Source: Thioclava nitratireducens
GTDB lineage: Bacteria; Pseudomonadota; Alphaproteobacteria; Rhodobacterales; Rhodobacteraceae
Direction: 5' to 3'
DNA: 64,000 nt
Assembly (NCBI RefSeq): GCF_001940525.2
Contig: NZ_CP019438.1
Span: 124,001 to 188,000, forward strand
The notes beneath the pieces were generated by a model. It did not search any database, was not told where the DNA came from, and saw nothing but the letters and a program-made list of their open reading frames with translations. Positions 59,076-64,000 of the stretch are shown here, piece after piece (position 1 is the stretch's first letter; each line of letters starts with the position of its first letter). The translations under genes were made by a program, and so were the position numbers.

Positions 59076-59897
59076 GGCTTTGTCGCAAACTTCTGCGGTT
59101 GACGCGAGGGGGGCCGGAGCCAGACGTTGCGTTCATCCAACAACACCAGATAGAGGTGGAGCGATGATCTCGTTCAAGGGCGCGCAGTTTCCGAAGGAAG
59201 TGATCCTCTTCGCAGTGTTCTTCTATGTCCGCTACACGGTCTCGTATCGTGACCTCGAAGAGATCATGGCCGAGCGAGGCGTACGAGTTGACCATGCGAC
59301 GCTGAACCGCTGGGTGACCAAGTACTCGCCGCTGATCGCAGTTTCGGCTCGGCGGCGGAAAGTCCCGGCGGATCGATCCTGGCGGATGGATGAGACCTAC
59401 ATCAAGGTAAAGGGTGAGTGGGTCTACCTCTACCGAGCTGTCGACAAGCTGGGCAAAACCCTTGATTTCATGCTGTCGAAGCGGCGCAACAAGACGGCTG
59501 CGACCAAGTTCTTCGCGCGCGCCCTTGAGGTGAACGGCCTGCCTCGCAAGATCGTCATTGACCGCAGCGGAGCCAATACCGCAGGGATCACCGCGGTAAA
59601 CCGCATGCTCCGGAACTTTGGATGCCCGATCCCCATCGAGATGGTCCGGATCAAATATCTGAACAACATGGTCGAACAGGATCACCGTACCATCAAGAAG
59701 CGCATTCGTCCGATGCTGGGGTTCAAGTCCTTCGTCTCCGCGTCGGCAACGCTCGAAGGGATTGAAGTCGCGAACATGATCCGCAAGGGGCAGTTCACAC
59801 CCGGACTATGCCCTTTTGCCCAATTCGCCGCTCTGGCCGCATAAGTCAGTATGTCCAGTGGCTTCGCCGGCACGACGTCAAAGTTTGCGACAAAACC
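59076..59897 (+). mobile_element. IS6-family insertion sequence, copy 1
   Basis: An 822-bp element with terminal repeats GGCTTTGTCGCAAACTT (left) and, read inward, GGTTTTGTCGCAAACTT (right). The same element lies in reverse at 60576-61397. The nine bases after its right end (CTGCGAACC) reappear reverse-complemented right after copy 2, the mark of a replicative inversion. Confidence 0.9.
59164..59844 (+). CDS. IS6-family transposase, copy 1
   Basis: A 226-residue transposase with the DDE triad (RMDETYIKVKGEWVYLYRAV, VIDRSGANTAGITA, NNMVEQDHRTIKKRIRPMLG) and the N-terminal MISFKGAQFPKEVILFAVFF. It is identical to the copy at 60629. The start at 59164 is preferred over 59080, whose first part would reach back into the IS end. 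Confidence 0.92.
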   Translation: MISFKGAQFPKEVILFAVFFYVRYTVSYRDLEEIMAERGVRVDHATLNRWVTKYSPLIAVSARRRKVPADRSWRMDETYIKVKGEWVYLYRAVDKLGKTLDFMLSKRRNKTAATKFFARALEVNGLPRKIVIDRSGANTAGITAVNRMLRNFGCPIPIEMVRIKYLNNMVEQDHRTIKKRIRPMLGFKSFVSASATLEGIEVANMIRKGQFTPGLCPFAQFAALAA

Positions 59898-59977
59898 CTG
59901 CGAACCTTTCTGACTCTGGCGCATCAAAGAGACAGGTGGCCACGACTGTGGCACCCCAGACATTGAAAGGAAGCAAA

Positions 59978-60398
59978 ATGAAATCCGCTCTCACTCTCGC
60001 CGCGATCGCGCTCACTTTGTCCACGGGCAATGCCCTTGCCCATGACGAGGACGCCGCTGCAGATGTCACCCCCGGGCGCGCCCTATATCCAGGTCAGCGA
60101 TGCGCTGCCCCTGCCGGAATTCATCCCGGGTCTCGGCACGCTGTTCGTTGACCCGGATACGCTCCCAGCCGGCCCGTTCCTGGCCTATGACCATTACGGC
60201 AAGCTCTCGGCCACGGTATACATGACGCCGTTGGAAGATCTGTCGAACGGGACCGCCTACGACGGTCTGGGAATCGGCAGTCACACGGTGTCCGGCGTCG
60301 ACGTCTACTTCAACGCCGGGCATCCCGGCGTGGACAGGGCCCATGCCCATGTCGTGCTGTTCCATGACGAGGACGCCAAATCGAGGCTCGCCGAATGA
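59978..60398 (+). pseudogene. Periplasmic protein, frameshifted
   Basis: The start (MKSALTLAAIALTLSTGNAL) is a signal peptide. After DAAADV the frame must shift: removing one C at 60069-60073 continues PGAPYIQVSDALPLPEFIPG to the end AHAHVVLFHDEDAKSRLAE. The mature region (about 115 residues) has a DALPLPEFIPGLG opening and a His-rich end. I do not recognise the family with confidence. It is inverted relative to the cbb3 operon by the flanking IS6 copies and overlaps the next gene by 4 bp. Confidence 0.65.
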
Positions 60399-60575
60399 TA
60401 CGGGGACGCCGAGAGTTTCTTATGGTCGGGGGTGGCGTGATCGCCACCCTCGGCTTTCCGTGCGTCACATTGGCGGGCCCTGTTGAAACCATTGAGATGA
60501 GGGGAACCGCACGGGGAGAGCATGTCTGGTTCGCACCGGTTGGCCTTGCGGTGGCCCCGGGCACGACCGTACGTT
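60395..60575 (+). pseudogene. Tat-exported cupredoxin, truncated by IS6 copy 2
   Basis: The 60 visible residues begin with a twin-arginine leader (RGRREFLMVGGGVIATLGF) and reach the first strands of a plastocyanin/halocyanin-like fold (GLAVAPGTTVRW). The copper ligands, which lie further on, are lost at the IS end at 60576. It overlaps the previous gene by 4 bp, so the two were an operon. Confidence 0.65.
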
Positions 60576-61397
60576 GGTTTTGTCGCAAACTTTGACGTCG
60601 TGCCGGCGAAGCCACTGGACATACTGACTTATGCGGCCAGAGCGGCGAATTGGGCAAAAGGGCATAGTCCGGGTGTGAACTGCCCCTTGCGGATCATGTT
60701 CGCGACTTCAATCCCTTCGAGCGTTGCCGACGCGGAGACGAAGGACTTGAACCCCAGCATCGGACGAATGCGCTTCTTGATGGTACGGTGATCCTGTTCG
60801 ACCATGTTGTTCAGATATTTGATCCGGACCATCTCGATGGGGATCGGGCATCCAAAGTTCCGGAGCATGCGGTTTACCGCGGTGATCCCTGCGGTATTGG
60901 CTCCGCTGCGGTCAATGACGATCTTGCGAGGCAGGCCGTTCACCTCAAGGGCGCGCGCGAAGAACTTGGTCGCAGCCGTCTTGTTGCGCCGCTTCGACAG
61001 CATGAAATCAAGGGTTTTGCCCAGCTTGTCGACAGCTCGGTAGAGGTAGACCCACTCACCCTTTACCTTGATGTAGGTCTCATCCATCCGCCAGGATCGA
61101 TCCGCCGGGACTTTCCGCCGCCGAGCCGAAACTGCGATCAGCGGCGAGTACTTGGTCACCCAGCGGTTCAGCGTCGCATGGTCAACTCGTACGCCTCGCT
61201 CGGCCATGATCTCTTCGAGGTCACGATACGAGACCGTGTAGCGGACATAGAAGAACACTGCGAAGAGGATCACTTCCTTCGGAAACTGCGCGCCCTTGAA
61301 CGAGATCATCGCTCCACCTCTATCTGGTGTTGTTGGATGAACGCAACGTCTGGCTCCGGCCCCCCTCGCGTCAACCGCAGAAGTTTGCGACAAAGCC
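60576..61397 (-). mobile_element. IS6-family insertion sequence, copy 2 (inverted)
   Basis: Identical in length (822 bp) and in the encoded transposase to copy 1 but in the opposite orientation. The left end reads GGTTTTGTCGCAAACTT and the right end, inward, GGCTTTGTCGCAAACTT. Its right flank GGTTCGCAG is the reverse complement of the right flank of copy 1. Confidence 0.9.
60629..61309 (-). CDS. IS6-family transposase, copy 2
   Basis: The same 226-residue protein as at 59164, on the opposite strand (start at 61309). Both copies are intact, so one may have been formed from the other recently by replicative transposition, and further rearrangement between them is possible. Confidence 0.92.
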   Translation of the reverse strand: MISFKGAQFPKEVILFAVFFYVRYTVSYRDLEEIMAERGVRVDHATLNRWVTKYSPLIAVSARRRKVPADRSWRMDETYIKVKGEWVYLYRAVDKLGKTLDFMLSKRRNKTAATKFFARALEVNGLPRKIVIDRSGANTAGITAVNRMLRNFGCPIPIEMVRIKYLNNMVEQDHRTIKKRIRPMLGFKSFVSASATLEGIEVANMIRKGQFTPGLCPFAQFAALAA

Positions 61398-61456
61398 GGT
61401 TCGCAGAAATGTTTCGCCCTCAGGTTTTGGCGCGCCTGGTTGTGGCAGGTTCCACG

Positions 61457-61735
61457 TTATCTTGCTTGGACAGCCCTGTTCGGATGACCGACTGGAAACG
61501 TGCTCTTGCCCAGAATCTCGCCACGGGCATCCACGATCAACCGCAGGGCGCGGCTCTGGTGACGGAATGTCAATCGCCAACGGCCCGCGTCCTCACCCTC
61601 TCCCGTTTCGCAAAGAGATGCGATTTGCCCGCCTTGCATCCGGTGACGGGTTTCTTCGACGGACAGGTCAAACGCGTCGGCCAGAACCAGCGCATCGACG
61701 ACGAATTGGTCCCCGCGTCGTTCAACGTCGGTCAT
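61457..61735 (-). CDS. DUF6522 family protein
   Basis: A 92-residue protein with the DUF6522 motif DAGRWRLTFRHQSRALRLIVDARGEI, closely related in pattern to the one at 41287. It overlaps the next gene upstream by 4 bp and forms part of the ccoP-ccoS unit. The function is unknown. Occurrence of this family in both the NsrR and cbb3 loci suggests a respiratory link. Confidence 0.75.
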   Translation of the reverse strand: MTDVERRGDQFVVDALVLADAFDLSVEETRHRMQGGQIASLCETGEGEDAGRWRLTFRHQSRALRLIVDARGEILGKSTFPVGHPNRAVQAR

Positions 61736-61965
61736 GTCCTGTCTTGCCAGTAGTCATTTGCCGACGCGACGGTGGCGAAATGCGTCGCGACCACCTGGCT
61801 GACAGCGATAAGGGCATCGGAGTCTTCGGCGTATTCCGGCCGCAACCGGTCGCGCACCTCGGCGTCTGGTTGGGTCAGCTTCACAGCGACGCGTGCAAGC
61901 TTTACCGCAAGGTCATAACCCTCTTCGGGCGTTGCCGTTTTAAGTGTCGGTAGCCAATCTGCCAT
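61732..61965 (-). CDS. Small protein in the cbb3 cluster
   Basis: A 77-residue protein (MADWLPTLKTATPEEGYDLA, ...ALIAVSQVVATHFATVAS) with no recognised family. The start at 61965 is favoured because it overlaps the end of ccoS, while a start 23 codons upstream lies deeper in ccoS. It overlaps DUF6522 by 4 bp. Confidence 0.6.
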   Translation of the reverse strand: MADWLPTLKTATPEEGYDLAVKLARVAVKLTQPDAEVRDRLRPEYAEDSDALIAVSQVVATHFATVASANDYWQDRT

Positions 61966-62125
61966 CGGGTTTTCCTTCCATTTCGAGTGGGTGATGAGGG
62001 GGGATGATGCGCCACGCGGCACCATCAGGGTCATCGAACTGTCCGTTTCTGAGCGCCCAGAAAAACGCGCAGAGACCTAGCAAACCTAGTCCGAGCGAGA
62101 GAGGTATGAGCAACAGGAAGCTCAC
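61940..62125 (-). CDS. ccoS: cbb3-type cytochrome oxidase assembly protein CcoS
   Basis: This 61-residue protein has the CcoS pattern: one transmembrane helix (LLLIPLSLGLGLLGLCAFFW) then ALRNGQFDDPDGAAWRI. CcoS is needed for haem and copper placement in cbb3 oxidase. It overlaps the DUF2189 stop by 4 bp and the following small gene by 26 bp. Confidence 0.9.
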   Translation of the reverse strand: MSFLLLIPLSLGLGLLGLCAFFWALRNGQFDDPDGAAWRIIPPHHPLEMEGKPDGRLATDT

Positions 62126-62919
62126 TGCCGCTCACCTGCGATTGCCTGGTAAGCATGCCAGGTGCCGTGACCAAGAACCGGGAACAGGACGATCAGCCCA
62201 ATCAGGCCGGTTACGACTGACAGGCCCAATCCCAGGGCGACAAACAGACCCCAAACCAGCATGGGGCGCAGATTTTGCACCGCCATGACAAAACTCAGCC
62301 CCATGGCGGTCAGCGCATCGGTCTTGCGCGACACCAGCATGGGAATGGAAAAGACGCTGATCGCGAAGGCGAAGGCCGCGAACAACCCGCCCACCAGGGT
62401 ACCGGTGATAACTAGCGCCCATCCCCGTGGCGTCGTCAATGCGTTGGTCAACGCCTCCTCCGCGCCGGGGAACGGGCTAAGGCCAAAAAACAGCGCATAG
62501 AGCAAGTCCGCAGCCCTGAGCCAGAACAGGACGAGCAGTCCGAGCAGCAATCCCGCATAGGCCAATTGCCCGCCCGACGCCGGCCGGAACACCAGCATGT
62601 CGGAAAGCGAAACCTGTTCACCCTGCGCCTGCCTGTGGCTTTTCTCGTAAAGCCCGATCGCCAGGAACGGACCGACAATCAGGAAACCGGAGATCGCGGG
62701 CAGCGCGAGATACAAGAGATGGCTAGCGTTGAGCGCCCAGAGGACCGCATAGGATACCAGTGTCAGGAACAGCCCATAGGCAAGGCTGGACCACGGAGCC
62801 TTGCGGACATCACGCCAACCTGCTCGCAACCAGTCCGCCGCCGAAGTCGATGGCAGGTTGCGTGCGTGGGGCGAGGCCGGCCGATCCGGGTTTCGCAAGG
62901 TTGGTAGTGGTTCCAGCAT
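62122..62919 (-). CDS. DUF2189 membrane protein
   Basis: A 265-residue polytopic protein with the DUF2189 opening (WLRAGWRDVRKAPWSSLAYG), ISGFLIVGPFLAIGLYEKSH and six hydrophobic helices. The start at 62919 has an AAGGAG ribosome site. DUF2189 proteins are often with cbb3 oxidase genes but their function is unknown. Confidence 0.85.
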   Translation of the reverse strand: MLEPLPTLRNPDRPASPHARNLPSTSAADWLRAGWRDVRKAPWSSLAYGLFLTLVSYAVLWALNASHLLYLALPAISGFLIVGPFLAIGLYEKSHRQAQGEQVSLSDMLVFRPASGGQLAYAGLLLGLLVLFWLRAADLLYALFFGLSPFPGAEEALTNALTTPRGWALVITGTLVGGLFAAFAFAISVFSIPMLVSRKTDALTAMGLSFVMAVQNLRPMLVWGLFVALGLGLSVVTGLIGLIVLFPVLGHGTWHAYQAIAGERQ

Positions 62920-62932
62920 CCCGTTCTCCTTT

Positions 62933-63091
62933 TCAGCAGGACCGCCTGGCAGGCATCGCCCCGGCCGTTTCGCGGCAATCCGGCTGCGATCGCAGGGCAA
63001 CGGTCAGCAGATGCGCATTCGCGGCGAGGAACAGCAGGACGGCGGCCAGCGCCGCGCCGACCGCCAACCGTTTTTGTACGGCCGGCCTCAT
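62933..63091 (-). CDS. Small membrane protein next to ccoP
   Basis: A 52-residue protein (MRPAVQKRLAVGAALAAVLL... ) with one transmembrane helix and a Cys-containing tail (QPDCRETAG). Its ATG overlaps the ccoP stop by 4 bp, so it is translated with ccoP. It may be an oxidase accessory subunit. No family is recognised. Confidence 0.6.
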   Translation of the reverse strand: MRPAVQKRLAVGAALAAVLLFLAANAHLLTVALRSQPDCRETAGAMPARRSC

Positions 63092-63999
63092 TGTTCGCCT
63101 CCTACAGATTGGCCAAGCCGGGCCACATAGAGCGCCAGGAGGTTGATTTCGGCCTCTGACAGGCGACCCGACCAAGCCGGCATCACCCCATGACGCCCGC
63201 GTCGGAGCGTTTGCATCACCGTTCCCGGGTCCTGTCCATAAATCACGGCCTCATCCGTAAGGGACGGTGCGCCGATTTCGAGACCGCCGTCCCCTGTCGA
63301 ACCGTGGCACGAACTGCAATTCTCTGCGAAGACCGTGCCCACGGAACTTTCGAAATCGACAGCTCCACCGGGCATCTCGGAAACGAAATCGGCCAAGGCT
63401 AACCGATCAGACCGCTCCATCCAGTCAAAGGCCGGCATTTCGGCATAGCGGGTGTCGGGATCGTCGGCATTGATGCCATGACGGATCGTCGTGGCGATTT
63501 CTCCGGCGTCACCGCTCCAGAGCCACGTGTCGTCCGACAGGACCGGAAAGCCCGGCCCTCCCTGCCCGTTCGTGCCGTGGCAAGCCGCGCAGTTATCGGC
63601 GAACAGGCGCGCGGCGACGGGCATTGCGGTCGCCATCAGTGTCGCGTCGGATTGCAGAGCGACGAAATTCTCGCCCTCGAAACGAGACAGCCAGTCCTGC
63701 CGCCTATCGGCAAGGCTGTTGAAGCCCTTGATCGCTTCTTCGCTCTGGTCCAGCCCGAGCAAGCCACGTGTGTAATCGCGTCCGGTCGGCCAGGCGGGCA
63801 AGAGAACCCAGGCAACGACCGAATAAAGAAACGTCAGCACCAGTGCCCAGATCACGACCTTCGGGAACGCGGTATTGAGCTCGGTGATGCCGCCCCAGTC
63901 GTGCCCCGTGGTGTCGTAGCCGGTGACCGGATCGGTCTTGCGAATGCCCGTATGAGGATCGGCGCCCGGCAGTTGCCTCGGATCGGTCGGGTTAGTCAT
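63088..63999 (-). CDS. ccoP: cbb3-type cytochrome c oxidase subunit III (CcoP)
   Basis: This 303-residue protein has an N-terminal membrane anchor (VVIWALVLTFLYSVVAWVLL) and two c-type haem sites, C-x-x-C-H at residues 137-141 (CAACH) and 228-232 (CSSCH), with Met ligands at about 188 and 273. It passes electrons to the copper-free oxidase core. The start codon is at the window's edge (63999). ccoN, ccoO and ccoQ must lie beyond the window. Confidence 0.95.
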   Translation of the reverse strand: MTNPTDPRQLPGADPHTGIRKTDPVTGYDTTGHDWGGITELNTAFPKVVIWALVLTFLYSVVAWVLLPAWPTGRDYTRGLLGLDQSEEAIKGFNSLADRRQDWLSRFEGENFVALQSDATLMATAMPVAARLFADNCAACHGTNGQGGPGFPVLSDDTWLWSGDAGEIATTIRHGINADDPDTRYAEMPAFDWMERSDRLALADFVSEMPGGAVDFESSVGTVFAENCSSCHGSTGDGGLEIGAPSLTDEAVIYGQDPGTVMQTLRRGRHGVMPAWSGRLSEAEINLLALYVARLGQSVGGEQ

Positions 64000-64000
64000 C

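Noticed and set aside
58558..59685. 375-residue minus-strand frame as a single oxidoreductase
   Set aside because: It fuses antisense of the IS6 transposase to the real fragment; only 58558-59075 belongs to the enzyme.
60788..61753. 321-residue plus frame after the IS6 copy
   Set aside because: It is antisense to the transposase and DUF6522 and has no domain support.
1..64000. tRNA, rRNA and CRISPR arrays
   Set aside because: No cloverleaf-like, ribosomal or regularly spaced repeat sequences were seen, including at the edges of the recombinase module.

Overview
The window is high-GC DNA whose gene content (FCD-type GntR regulators, tripartite tricarboxylate transporters, a cbb3 oxidase operon, an NsrR nitric-oxide regulon, an MprF/LpiA-like envelope locus) fits an alphaproteobacterium, most likely a Rhodobacterales/Paracoccaceae relative. 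The dense insertion-sequence load suggests a large plasmid, a chromid or an accessory-rich stretch of chromosome. I see no rRNA, tRNA or CRISPR.

Layout. 0-14 kb: end of a membrane-protein gene, a DedA protein, a two-component system whose kinase is frameshifted, then a co-directional envelope locus: mprF, a DedA-PAP2-LssY fusion, a secreted protein, a DUF347 membrane protein, an ABC exporter, a calcium-repeat protein and a tyrosine phosphatase. A shared palindrome, TCTNAC-N6-GTAAGA, lies 59-79 bp upstream of three of its transcription units. 14-22 kb: an IS1182-family element beside an unusual mobile module with an archaeo-eukaryotic-type primase, a small HTH protein, two large tyrosine recombinases and a KfrA-like coiled-coil protein behind a nested palindrome. 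22-29.4 kb: a GntR-controlled TTT transporter (TctC, TctB, TctA) with an AbrB-family permease, an MmgE/PrpD protein and a D-2-hydroxyacid dehydrogenase. 29.6-31 kb: three insertion-sequence families collapsed together. 31-40.5 kb: a broken EamA permease, a GntR regulator, a TauE permease and a catabolic cluster (Rieske oxygenase, ArgE-type amidohydrolase, LysR, DUF1028, RidA, flavin monooxygenase). 40.8-47.5 kb: an NsrR regulon (nsrR, DUF6522, hemN, norEF, truncated globin, hemerythrin, AhpD-like, DUF488, nitronate monooxygenase) with three matching operator sites. 49.6-52.4 kb: an IS5-family element beside a decayed IS3 element. 52.7-57.9 kb: a second TTT system with a beta-propeller protein and its own GntR regulator. 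58-61.4 kb: two inverted copies of one IS6-family element. 61.4-64 kb: the end of a cbb3 cytochrome oxidase operon (ccoP, DUF2189, ccoS, DUF6522).

The best leads are (1) the primase/double-recombinase/KfrA module, (2) the three-site operator linking the two-component locus to the envelope genes, (3) the NsrR operators, and (4) an IS6-driven inversion that, when undone, places a periplasmic protein gene and a Tat cupredoxin gene at the end of the cbb3 operon. At least five otherwise healthy genes carry single-base frameshifts, mostly in short G or C runs. That pattern could be real decay or uncorrected sequencing error and should be settled before those genes are called dead.
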